This document shows positions 1 to 8,720 of a DNA stretch of 64,000 bases, one piece after another. The stretch spans positions 53,038,843 through 53,102,842 of the forward strand of contig NC_012871.2 in NCBI RefSeq assembly GCF_000003195.3, in the 5' to 3' direction. Both the position numbers and the translations under genes were made by a program. How positions within the stretch are numbered: the stretch's first letter is position 1; each line of letters opens with the position of its first letter. The DNA comes from Sorghum bicolor. Its lineage: Eukaryota > Streptophyta > Magnoliopsida > Poales > Poaceae. The notes beneath the pieces were generated by a model that was not told where the DNA came from, made no database searches, and saw only the letters and a program-made list of their open reading frames with translations.

Positions 1-833
1 GACTATGTGTCCAAGTGGGTCGAAGCAATGCCCTGCAGAGCAGCCGACTCTACACATTCGATAAAGATGTTCAAGGAAGTCATATTTCCACGCTTCGGCA
101 CCCCAGACTAGTTATCAGTGATGGAGGGAGCCACTTCATTGACAGAAGATTCCGACGGTTCTTAGCTGAAGTGGGGATAAGGCACAACATTGGAACACCC
201 TATCACCCTCAAACGAGCGGACAAGCAGAAACATCTAACAAACAAATCAAGAACATTCTACAGAAGACTGTCACTAAGATGGGAACCGGCTGGAAAAGCC
301 ATCTACCAGATGCACTTTGGGCATACAGGACCGCATACAAGACCCCAATTGGTATGACACCATACCAACTTGTATACGGTAAGACATGCCATCTACCGGT
401 AGAGCTAGAGCATAGAGCTCACTGGGCAATCAAGAAATGGAACATGGATTTGCCCTCGGCCGGAAGAAATAGAAAGCTCCAAATCTCCGAACTAGAAGAA
501 TGGAGAGATAAAGCCTATCACAATGCCAGGATCTACAAAGAGAGAACAAAAAGATGGCATGATAAAAGGATCAAGCAAAAGGAATTTCATCCTGGGGATA
601 AGGTTCTCATGTTCAACTCAAGGGTCAAGTTATTTGGCCATGGAAAGCTAAGGAGCAAATGGGAAGGACCATTCTTCGTTGTTGACGCCGCGACTCATGG
701 AGCGGTAACACTGCGGGACGACGACGGCAACATCTTTAAGGTAAATGGTCATCGTCTTAAAGTTTTCCATGAACATGAACCTTTAGAAAAAGAAGTTGAT
801 ATGATAGAATTTGAATCTGACATAAAGTCTTAA
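1..833 (+). pseudogene. integrase C-terminal part of Athila-like pol (frameshifted)
   Basis: Partial pol reading frame encoding the integrase core and C-terminal region. The second catalytic aspartate lies in [10 protein letters not shown] and the catalytic glutamate in [13 protein letters not shown] basic C-terminal domain follows, and the stop is at 831-833. From base 1 the frame reads [12 protein letters not shown] and is then lost: around bases 105-108 one base seems missing (the frame should read [11 protein letters not shown]), so the remainder continues in another frame. The product would insert element cDNA into the genome. It is closely related to integrase of element B (17420-18140). 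The single frameshift makes this copy non-functional as a continuous protein. Confidence 0.85.
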
Positions 834-1309
834 AATCCACATGTCCTTCTTTTTACCTCCTTTTGTTAAAAAAAAAATTTGCTAAACCAATATATTTAGT
901 TCCTTTTGTTTGGAAATAGGTTTTAAAAGGGTTTTAGATGATGTAGGATCGAAGTTGGGCCGCCGAACACCCCAAATGGGGGTCGGCCGACCCCTCTTCT
1001 AGGGGTTTTGGCCCAAGGGGGAATAGGTTTAGAAAGAGGGGAATGAATAGAGTTCGGTGGTGAAATTCAAAATCCTGAAATATAGGGGTCGCCCGACCCC
1101 CAATATTTTGAGTTTTGAAATCCCCTGGAGTCTCGGATCGTCCCTCAAACGTTCCACGATGCTCCTTTTCAAAATTCAAACTCTCAGGCTCCAAACACAT
1201 CTATTTATCCCCCCTCTTCTTCTTCTTCCTCCTCTCAATTCATTCCTTCTCATCTTCACCTCGAACCAGACTCTCCTAGCCTCCATTCTTTGCCAAGAGA
1301 TCCATCTCC
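834..1309 (+). promoter_or_regulatory. non-coding spacer and candidate promoter of the Athila A extra ORF
   Basis: This stretch separates pol from the downstream ORF. It contains an A-run near 868, two of the 16-bp GGGGTCGSCCGACCCC modules (979-994, a perfect palindrome, and 1085-1100), a TATA-like TATTTAT at 1202-1208, and then a pyrimidine-rich leader of about 100 bases running up to the ATG at 1310. The same order (TATA-like box, CT-rich leader, ATG) occurs in element B before its own extra ORF. That suggests a separate subgenomic promoter; this is inference from layout only. Confidence 0.5.
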
Positions 1310-2116
1310 ATGGCTCCTCCAACTAAATCTTCCAACCAAGCCATTCGCTCCAACTCCCCACGTCCGCAAAGGTCTCTAACTGAGAGCCTGGAGTTTGCCC
1401 TAGCCGTCAACGTGCTGGAGCCTGAACCACTAGCCATGGTGCCGCCGGCTGGAGGGCCGACGGGCCCCATGTGGGGGTCGCCCGACCCCAAGAGGGGTCG
1501 CCCGACCTCGCCCCGGGTGACCCAGCGATCCGCGTCGGCCTCTCGTTCGCTCACACCGCGCAGGGGCATCGGCAAGTCCCCTGCTCGAGCCGTAACGCCG
1601 GTTCGACCCACCACGGGCCAACTTGCGCTGCGGGAGAAGGCGCCGATGGCCACCAAGCAGGCCATCACCATCTCCTCCGACACGATCCACACCTCTTCCT
1701 ACTCGCCGTCCACCCCAACCTTTTGGAGGAACCACCAAGTGGTGGGCGGTGGGCCGGGAAAGGGGAAGGTGCTGATCCCGCCGTTGAACTCTAAGGAAAA
1801 GATGGAGTTGCGAGAGTCCTTTGACTCGTCAGCAAGTCCATCCATCCGGCGGAAGATGGATCCACCTCCGATCAACGGTGCGCCTGGCAAATACGAAGAA
1901 GATCCAGAAAAAGGCGACATCGAGAAGCTCCTGGAAGTCACAGCTAGCCTTAGAAAGAAAAATAGGATCTTAGAGGAGACAGTGTCGGAGCTCAGGATGG
2001 AGAATCTTGAGTTAGAAGATCACTTCCGCCACCTGCGCATTAGCACCAGCGCTAAAATCAAGCGTTTGGCACAAGCAATTGGGCGGGAGGATCTCCTCAA
2101 ACCTCCATCTCCCTAA
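1310..2116 (+). CDS. Athila-type downstream extra ORF ('env-position' ORF), coiled-coil protein
   Basis: An intact 268-codon ORF in the position that holds the env-like gene in Athila elements. The protein is Pro/Ser/Arg-rich and probably disordered over roughly residues 1-180. It then has a heptad-like segment at about 200-250 (DIEKLLEVTASLRKKNRILE onward) suggestive of a coiled coil. I see no signal peptide or transmembrane segment, so an envelope function is not supported. Two palindromic modules (1474-1489 and 1494-1509) lie inside the coding region and are translated, e.g. as GSPDPKRGRP. The start was chosen because it follows a TATA-like box and leader and opens the longest frame. Element B has a comparable ORF that also ends in a coiled-coil-like helix. 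Function unknown. Confidence 0.6.
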   Translation: MAPPTKSSNQAIRSNSPRPQRSLTESLEFALAVNVLEPEPLAMVPPAGGPTGPMWGSPDPKRGRPTSPRVTQRSASASRSLTPRRGIGKSPARAVTPVRPTTGQLALREKAPMATKQAITISSDTIHTSSYSPSTPTFWRNHQVVGGGPGKGKVLIPPLNSKEKMELRESFDSSASPSIRRKMDPPPINGAPGKYEEDPEKGDIEKLLEVTASLRKKNRILEETVSELRMENLELEDHFRHLRISTSAKIKRLAQAIGREDLLKPPSP

Positions 2117-3868
2117 ATAAATTAGTTAGTTTAGGTTATAGGCACTATTTGATTATTTAGGTTTGATTACTCAATTTTATTTTCCAATTTGTCACTTTGA
2201 ATTTCACAATGTAAAAGTGCCTATACAATTGAAATTTGATTTAATAGAGTTGTTTTTGGTCCTGCTGGTGTGTTGCCACCAGCAGGACGTCTGCATTTGA
2301 TCATCTCTCTCTGTTGTAAGTTCAGCTGCACGGAAACTGCAAGTGTGGGGGGGTCGCCCGACCCCCCAACTTCATCTCTGAACTGCCGTGAGCATGGAAC
2401 AACACTGCATACACCTCGGCACGTCATGGCACCAAAAACAGGCGTGATGAGGGGGTCGCCCGACCCCCTTTCTATGGCAAAAGGAAACGACACAAGTGCA
2501 GAAAGACTTCCCGAGGGACGTAGAATCGAGTGGCAGGGCCAGGAACCTCGAGGTGGGGTCGGCCGACCCTTCCATGGAGCCCTGGGCCCACCAGGCAGCT
2601 TCTATACGACGAAAGACATCTTTCCTGCCCGGTTTGCTAATTCTTCCCCCTCTCAGTCTGTCCAATTCTTTACCTTCGTGTCACAATTAAAATAAAATTT
2701 GATAGTTTAAACTTGTTTGCAAAATAAAAAGTGAACTGGTACATGATTTAAGAGAAATAGTGACATAAAGTATAGTTCTTACAATTGTTCATCCTCATGG
2801 GTAAAAATCTATAGGAACCATATTGACTAAGTTGTTGATGAAAGTGATATAACTCTTGGCTAAAAATTCATAACATTTCTATTCAAGGTACTTAGAGATT
2901 TGTTTCAAAAATATCACAAAACCATAGTATCATTTACTCCTCATTAGCAAGAAATTCCCACTAAAAGCCATACACTTAGATATTCAAGTAACCATTTTAT
3001 GAAATGCAACCTGCTTTTGTAATGAGTTTTGTCAAAACCTTGTTGACCCTAGTGAGAGTTGTATCATAGTCACAAGATCAAGATCACGTACACACCACAT
3101 ATATATATGCTGCTTCTACACTGGAAGTACGCAACCACATGTATTGTGCATCCACTAAATAGGTTGCTCCATACTCTAAGTGTTAGAACACCTCTCTAAA
3201 TATTGTTTAGAAAATGAGACATAAAAGGGCTTGGCAAAATAAAAGAAAAAGAAAAGATGGACATGTGCAAGTCCATGAAAAAAAAAATTGAGCACATAAA
3301 GCTCGAAGAAAAAGAAAATCTAGCCATGTCTCAATATACAAGTAGAGAGAGTGTAGTAAATAAAGGAGCAACCTAGTCCACCATATAACACACTTGCACA
3401 TCTTGATCTATGACTATGACACTCCTCTCTTTGGATCCTTGTTTTTGACTTAACAATATTTGCAAAGTAGAGTATGCTACCTTGTTTATCCCTACCAAGC
3501 CCCATATAAGCCTATAATTATAGGATGAAACAAGTTGGCATTCATGCCTTGGTGAGGACTACTAAAAAACTTTGAGTGATCTAGAGCGCTAAATGAGGAG
3601 TAGGATTGAACTATGTGACTTATTTTAAAAAGTGTCATAAAAACTCTAAGTACCAAGAATATGAAATTGGAATTTGATCTTGTTCTGAGAGTTGTTCCTT
3701 TTCTCAACCTCTGAAGGATATATGCTAGACACTTACACAAAAACCCATTTGGATGAACTATGTTCGAACTAGCATTTTATGCTCACTACTATCTTAAGTT
3801 AGAAACCATTGATCACTCATTTTTAACCTTTACTCGAGGACGAGCAAAGACTCAAGTGTGGGGGGTCT
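2117..3868 (+). other. 3' untranslated region of element A with polypurine tract
   Basis: No credible gene. The first 580 bases hold the 2259-2288 hairpin, three palindromic modules and an internal purine tract (AAGTGTGGGGGGG near 2341-2353). The rest is AT-rich and I see no feature in it until the CTCGAGGACGAGCAAAG motif near 3833-3850. The polypurine tract AAGTGTGGGGGG (about 3854-3865) directly precedes the LTR and would prime plus-strand DNA synthesis. Confidence 0.7.
2259..2288. repeat. perfect 12-bp inverted repeat with 6-nt loop
   Basis: GTCCTGCTGGTG at 2259-2270 is exactly reverse-complemented by CACCAGCAGGAC at 2277-2288, with TGTTGC between. It lies about 140 bases after the stop of the extra ORF. 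It may fold at the 3' end of that ORF's transcript; function unknown. Confidence 0.8.
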
Positions 3869-5221
3869 TGTTGACGGTATTTATACCATGTTTTCTACTA
3901 TCATAACCGTCAACATAAGACTCATTTTAGGAGAAAACAACCAAACAAAGTAGTAATATAGGTACATATAACCTAGTTCCACATGTACATGCTACTATTT
4001 GGTTGCAGGAGTAAGAACAGGTACTTTTCAAGGGTCCAAACACTAAGAAGGGGTGAATAACTAAAGATCAGTGACACCAGTAACCAAGACAACATTATAG
4101 TCATGAAGAGGAAGACATGTAGGACAGGGCTGACACCCTAACCCCATAGAATTGGGGTCGGGCGACCCCACTTTGGTGGGTCCCACAGGTCAGCTCAACT
4201 CCACCGACATCAGAGAGCCTCCAGGACACTGCAGGTGGGCCCAACCAGCCAGATAGGGGGTCGGCCGACCCCACTTCATGGCGGTTCCAGGGTCGGTTGG
4301 CCTCCCACCGACCTTGCCCACATGTTGCACATGTTAGTTTGCCTCTACCGTTGATCAGATGGCGGTTGTGAAGTCGGTTTGATCCAATGGTGCATGATGA
4401 AGATGACACGGATCGCTGACGTGGCACCGGAGTAGCCCCTACTCCATCTCCCACTATAAATACCCCCCTATTCCTTCACTTAAATGTCATGTATCTTAGG
4501 AGTAAACTACTTTAGTAGCTTAGTGCTATCATAGTGAGTAGAGAGTGAGGAGTTCCAAGGAGGAGTCCCGGCCTGTCGGGAGTCTTCTTCGCGGAGCACC
4601 TCAGCGGAAGCAGGTCTTCTTGTAAGTCTTACTTCTGAGTCTTTTCTAGTATTTAATATTTGGTCTGGTACTTTAAGTATAAGAATCCTTTACTGGCACA
4701 TTGCTTGATCTTGAGTGCTCTTAGCTTTAGCTAAGCTTAGGGTAGCAAGAGCTAGTTTAGACGTGGTGTCTAGACTACTTCTTGCCAGTGTGGACTCCTT
4801 GTCGCAGTTGTGTAGACACCTAGTGTGAGAGTGACAGTCCTCGCTAGGCGGAAAGCTCCTCGCATCTGTTGTAGGCAAGTTGCAAATAATAGTTGGGCTG
4901 AGCAGGGTAGTCGCTTAGGAGACGGGGAGGTGAAAAACCTCGTTAACTCAATCCTCCTTTTCGGGTATCGCCCTCAGTAAAGAGTTAGGTGAAAAACCTT
5001 GACTATACTTAATTACCAAGACCAGGCATTAATACTAGTTAGACCTCTCTACCCCATTATCCTAGACCCTTTGATCATCACCTAACGATCTAAAGCCTAG
5101 TTAATTCACTTCGCGTTCCCCGTGGAAATCACGATACCTGGAATACTCCCGGTGAAGGGTGAAGGCTACATTGACTACCGTACGCTTGCGGTATAACCGT
5201 TTGCCACTTCTGGTGTCAACA
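3869..5221 (+). repeat. 3' LTR of Athila-like element A
   Basis: It begins TGTTGACGG directly after the polypurine tract and ends TGTCAACA at 5221, giving the inverted terminal TGTTGA/TCAACA expected of an LTR. The start matches the LTR start of element B (31469). The end region (GTGAAG..., GCGCTTGCGG-like, ...TCAACA) parallels the B LTR end at 13550-13615. A TATA-like CTATAAATA is at about 4454-4462. Two palindromic modules lie at 4154-4169 and 4257-4272. The 5' partner is outside the window. Confidence 0.8.
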
Positions 5222-6521
5222 ACTAGTTGAGCGTCCGGTGGCGCTGTGTCAGGTGCGAGCGCGTGGTAGCCGTTGGCGGCAACGGTCGAGTTCAAACAGC
5301 TAGTGACACGTGGCGGTCAGCTGAGCACCGAACGTTGGGGGTTGAGCGTCCGATGGCTCCCTATAAGCGTCCGATGACCACGTGTTTTGCCCTGTGAAAG
5401 GGCAACGGCCAGTTTAGCCCTTGGGGCTATAAATAGAAGTGGTGGCCGGCCTTGGCTGGTGCTGAGCACCCTTGGGACTTAGTGTCCATGCTTGGGGAGT
5501 GCTAGTGAAGCCTCTAATTCACATATGCTTGATAGTGATCATCCGATTGTGTGAGTGAGTGATTCTAGTGCGTTGCATTGAGAGATTGCATCGAGTGGCA
5601 CTAGGTGTTCGTGTTGCAAGCTGGTGGTGCTTGTTACTCTTGGAGGTTGCCACCTCCTAGACGGCTTGGTGGCTTGTGACTCCATCGAAGCACGCAAGGA
5701 GATTTTGCGGTGCTCCGGATAAGAGATTGTGAGGGGTACGGTACGGTGCTCACCCCGCGGGGATCGCGAAGAGTAACTCTATAGGATCGTGCGTGTCGTT
5801 GAGCTACCTCACTTGTGGGTAGGTTCTTGCGGTGTCCTAGTGGGGACGAGGTTCGTGTAACACCTCTTAGCCGCCGAACCACCAAGTGTTGGTCGACACA
5901 ACGGGGACGTAGCTTGGTGGCAACCAAGTGAACCTCGAGAGAAAATCATCGTGTCAACATTGTTCTTCCCGTTGGTTTGCAAGTCCCTAACACAAGCTTG
6001 TTCTTACATTCATATATTTGTGCTTGTGTAGTTGCTCTTGTAATTAGTTAGCTTGTGTAGCTTGCTAGTTATCTTTTTCCTTGTGTAGCTAGAAGTAGTT
6101 CCCTTGCGTGACTAATTCGGTTTGTGTAACCTTGTTAGTCACATTGCTTAGTTTGTGTAGCTAAGTATTTTTGCGCTCTCTAATTTGGCATTAGTTGCCT
6201 TGTTATTGAGCTTGCTAGTGAGCTTAGGCTTTGTGCGCTTTGCCTCACTAGTTTGTGTAGGAGCTCCCCTGTTTTGCAAAGTACTAGTGGCATAGGCTTG
6301 TGTGACCTTGCTCCTAGAATTGGTTAGGTGAGCTCTTGCTAAGGTAGCACCTTGTTTGCTTGTTTAGGATCTTTTACAAGGTGCTAGAGAACTTAGATAG
6401 AGGGGTATAGTCTTCGCTAGACCGATAGTTTTAATTCCGCATTTGTTTTGGTTAGCCGACGTAATAATTTTTAGAAAGGACTATTCACCCCCCCTCTAGT
6501 CCGCCATCTCGACCCTTCAGT
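5222..6521 (+). repeat. copia (Sirevirus-like) LTR, right-hand fragment
   Basis: Downstream of element A the sequence has features of a Sirevirus-type copia LTR: GCGTCCGGTGG and GCGTCCGATG modules (5228, 5346, 5365), a TATA box GGCTATAAATAG near 5425, and the terminal ATTCACCCCCCCTCTAGTCCGCC region near 6484 that ends such LTRs just before the primer site. No primer-binding site follows, so the rest of the element is missing or this is a solo LTR. The left part is displaced by element A and is not in the window. No coding capacity is evident. Confidence 0.65.
6020..6262 (+). repeat. degenerate TTGTGTAG direct repeats within the copia LTR
   Basis: TTGTGTAG recurs at about 6024, 6053, 6081, 6153 and 6253, with TTGTGTAA at 6122, spaced roughly 29-100 bases apart and often followed by a GCT. 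It lies in the 3' third of the LTR, downstream of the TATA box, so probably within the transcribed part. Function unknown. Confidence 0.6.
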
Positions 6522-7196
6522 CACCACTGCTTTCCTATCTTGAAACTTTATTAGTGAATGTCCAATGTAGAAGGTGTATTTGGCTTTAAAATCAAGTTTC
6601 AACTTTCGGAATTTCTCATCCCGTTCTGCACCTTCCAAACCCTGTACCTCTGTGCTGGCATTTCCGATCCGGAATGTGTGCCGATTTTTGGCTATATCTA
6701 TTGGGTAGAGATAGCCATTCCTTTCTTCAACACAATAATTAAAGTCCAAACCAAAATACAAATCTTGTTGATCATATAACATTCTGCAAGCCAGCATGTC
6801 AAATATTGAAAATTGATGCAACTACAATGTGTGTAACTATGTAACACTTACAATGCAAATGCCATTACGATCTGTACATCTAGCATCTTGTGGTTCATCA
6901 GTGCCCACATGTCATCGAATGTAAGCATGCATTTGTTAGTACTCTGGCTGAGAAATGCTATTTGTGGTATGCACATGCTTATGGTGTCGATGCCAGCAGA
7001 AGAGGCTCTCATGTACTAGTCATAAAACCTTTTTATACCACTTAGTTTTTTCATAAGTTTGGCCCGAATGAGTAGAGGCTTTCCCCACACGTACTTTTTA
7101 GGGATATACTTGCAGTCTTCTGCAGTTAGCACCTTGAATCTGATAGGAGTTATGACCTTAGGTGCCGGCACATCTGACTTTGCTAGCTCAGAAATC
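6522..7196 (-). pseudogene. decayed fragment, possibly a CACTA-associated Ulp1-protease-like region
   Basis: On the minus strand several open segments (about 7190 down to 6870, and 6820 down to 6530) read as parts of one old protein-coding region. They include a stretch resembling the region upstream of Ulp1-like protease domains found in grass CACTA elements (an FDDMWAL-type segment near 6900). The segments are interrupted by stops, or by what may be an intron near 6830-6870 (the minus-strand acceptor would be around 6795). I do not recognise the 116-codon piece ending near 6471. Assignment rests on weak remembered similarity and on the adjacent transposase fragment. Confidence 0.3.
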
Positions 7197-7697
7197 TCAT
7201 GCTCTTGTACTGTGCGTTTCGAAGCAATGACGACGCAACATTGCCTCTAGAAATTCTGCATCTTCCACAACCATGTTAGTTTCGGCGCCATCTTCATTTC
7301 CTCCAGCAAAACCATGATCAGGAACATTTGGCACAACATGTTCAGTGGCTAGACCATCGGTATCAGGTTGTTGTGTCTTGTGTACGAACTCAAACCCGTC
7401 AACAATTCCAGTTGTATAAGGCACAGAGCTACCCTCTCCATGCTTTGTCCAAATCAAGTAATCCTTCATAAATCCTCGATGGACCAGATGAGTAAGGATT
7501 TGTTGAATGTCATCAGATACAACAAGATTTCTATAATCCATGCATGGACAATGTACATGCGTCTTTCTTGTTCTTGAAGCATGGTTTTGAGCAGCATCAA
7601 TAAACCTCTGGACCTCAGTTATGTATGATAGATCTAGTCTTAATAAATTATACACCCAAAATGACCTCTCCATCACTACCTGTAAAACACCATTCAT
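7197..7697 (-). pseudogene. CACTA (En/Spm-type) transposase-associated N-terminal domain fragment
   Basis: A 166-codon minus-strand frame. Its N-terminal part fits the transposase-associated domain found at the start of CACTA transposon proteins: an aromatic R-x-W/Y start (ERSFWVYN), a FIDAAQNHA helix, a HCPCMDYRNL metal-binding-like motif, then LTHLVHRGFMKDYLIWTKHGE. In the family the Cys pair is normally followed by a third Cys (CPCxxC); here that position is Tyr (CPCMDY), so the finger is probably broken. The C-terminal part is acidic and runs into degenerate sequence. No TNP2 DDE catalytic domain is present. Confidence 0.65.
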
Positions 7698-8336
7698 GAT
7701 CTAAGGTTTACAAAAGATTTATCTAGGGTTTATTAGCTAGGGTTTATGGTTTAGCTTGAGATTAAAGGAAAAAACCGAAGTTACATAATTAAAAAAAATC
7801 TAAGTACATAGCATAATTATAGAAACACATAATTCATTAGTAATATATTGATGTGAAAAAAAATTAATTGAGAAATAAGGAGAGATATTGAAGTAAAAAA
7901 CCAAAGTACCACATAATTGAAAAAATCAAATCTACATTTCTCTCTCTACATAAATATACAAGAACACACCATTGATTCAATCTTACATTTCTCTCTCTAA
8001 AATTGAGAAACAATCATGAAAATGGAGAGAGGAGAAGCATTATCCAACCAAATTAAGCAACCCCATCTAACCATATCAACAAATAAAGACAAGAAGCTAG
8101 CTATTTTTCTCTCTCACTCGTGGAACATACATACATGTGGATAAATAAATTGAGAAATTTATAAAGAGAGAGACATAAATTAAAAACCTAAGTATAGCAT
8201 AACTATATAAACACAACATTCATTATAAATAGATAGATGATGTGAAAATCTAACTACCATATAATTAAAAAAAATAAAAAATCAACAATTATCTCTCTAC
8301 ATAAATATACAAGAACACACCATTGGTTTAATCTTG
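7698..8336. repeat. AT-rich block with a ~180 bp direct duplication
   Basis: No coding sequence. A segment at about 7802-7985 is repeated, diverged, at about 8190-8336. Shared landmarks are AAGTA(C)ATAGCATAA, ACACATTCATTA-like runs, GATGTGAAAA, and TCTCTCTACATAAATATACA followed by AGAACACACCATTG. It lies upstream (in minus-strand sense) of the transposase fragment and could be the subterminal region of the CACTA element. No clear CACTA terminal inverted repeat was seen. Confidence 0.6.
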
Positions 8337-8339
8337 TAA

Positions 8340-8720
8340 AAACTAGCTGTTTTGACATTAGGTTGTAGCCTGATCCAGTATCACAGATGGTGTGAGGAAA
8401 GGTGGTGTTTTTGATTGTGCATTCAATGATTGGAACTCCTGGATCACCTCTCTTGATTGGAAATGGCTTGGGTAGCATATGGTCATTCTCTATGTTGAGA
8501 GCGGTGATCAATTGAGTTATCTCTGCAGGTGCATGCTTGGTCCTCCTCCATCTTCTGTTGTTTCTATTGTTTTTCTTCTTCGGTGCTCTTCTTGTTGATA
8601 GAATTGCTTCGGGGCTGCAGGAGCTTTCACAACGTGGTTCTTGGATGTGAATCTCTCCTTCTTGTCCTTGATGGATAAGACAATCTTGGCGTACTCCGCA
8701 CAGATGATGGCTTTTGTTAT
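8340..8720 (-). pseudogene. Ty3/gypsy gag-protease fragment
   Basis: On the minus strand an open frame gives a basic, Asn/Lys/Arg-rich segment typical of a nucleocapsid tail. It continues into GVPIIECTIKNTTFPHTICD followed by TGSGYNLMSK, which has the D-T-G signature of a retroviral aspartyl protease. It is cut at 8720 by the LTR at 8721 and degrades beyond about 8340, so it is an old scrap of a different gypsy element. No zinc knuckle was seen. Confidence 0.55.

Larger units (their letters stand above)
979..2570. repeat. GGGGTCGSCCGACCCC modules in the internal region of element A (7 copies)
   Basis: A 16-bp module recurs at 979-994 (perfect palindrome), 1085-1100, 1474-1489, 1494-1509 (ends CTC), 2350-2365, 2452-2467 and 2555-2570 (last base changed). 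Two central variants exist, GGCC (fully self-complementary) and GCCC. The copies lie in non-coding and coding sequence alike. Two more copies are in the LTR (4154-4169, 4257-4272). Each could form a small GC-rich hairpin or bind a dimeric protein. Confidence 0.85.
1..5221 (+). mobile_element. Athila-like Ty3/gypsy retrotransposon A, 3' half
   Basis: The window opens inside the integrase of a Ty3/gypsy element and runs through a long 3' region into a complete 3' LTR. The integrase C-terminus ([13 protein letters not shown] and the following region) is characteristic of the Athila lineage. After pol come an extra ORF (1310-2116), a 1.75 kb non-coding stretch, a purine-rich tract and the LTR. 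The 5' LTR, gag and most of pol lie upstream of the window. The element sits in a copia LTR, whose right part resumes at 5222. The sequence carries nine copies of a 16-bp palindrome-like module, described separately. Confidence 0.85.

Noticed and set aside
1310..2116. Envelope gene of an endogenous retrovirus-like Athila element
   Set aside because: The ORF is in the env position but has no signal peptide, transmembrane helix or cleavage-like motif that I can see.
979..2570. Palindromic modules as a CRISPR array or bacterial terminators
   Set aside because: Spacing is irregular, spacers are not of uniform length, and the surrounding sequence is plant retrotransposon.
3207..3740. Minus-strand ORFs of 61-82 codons
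   Set aside because: Low-complexity, in AT-rich 3' UTR of element A; no domain or conserved start.
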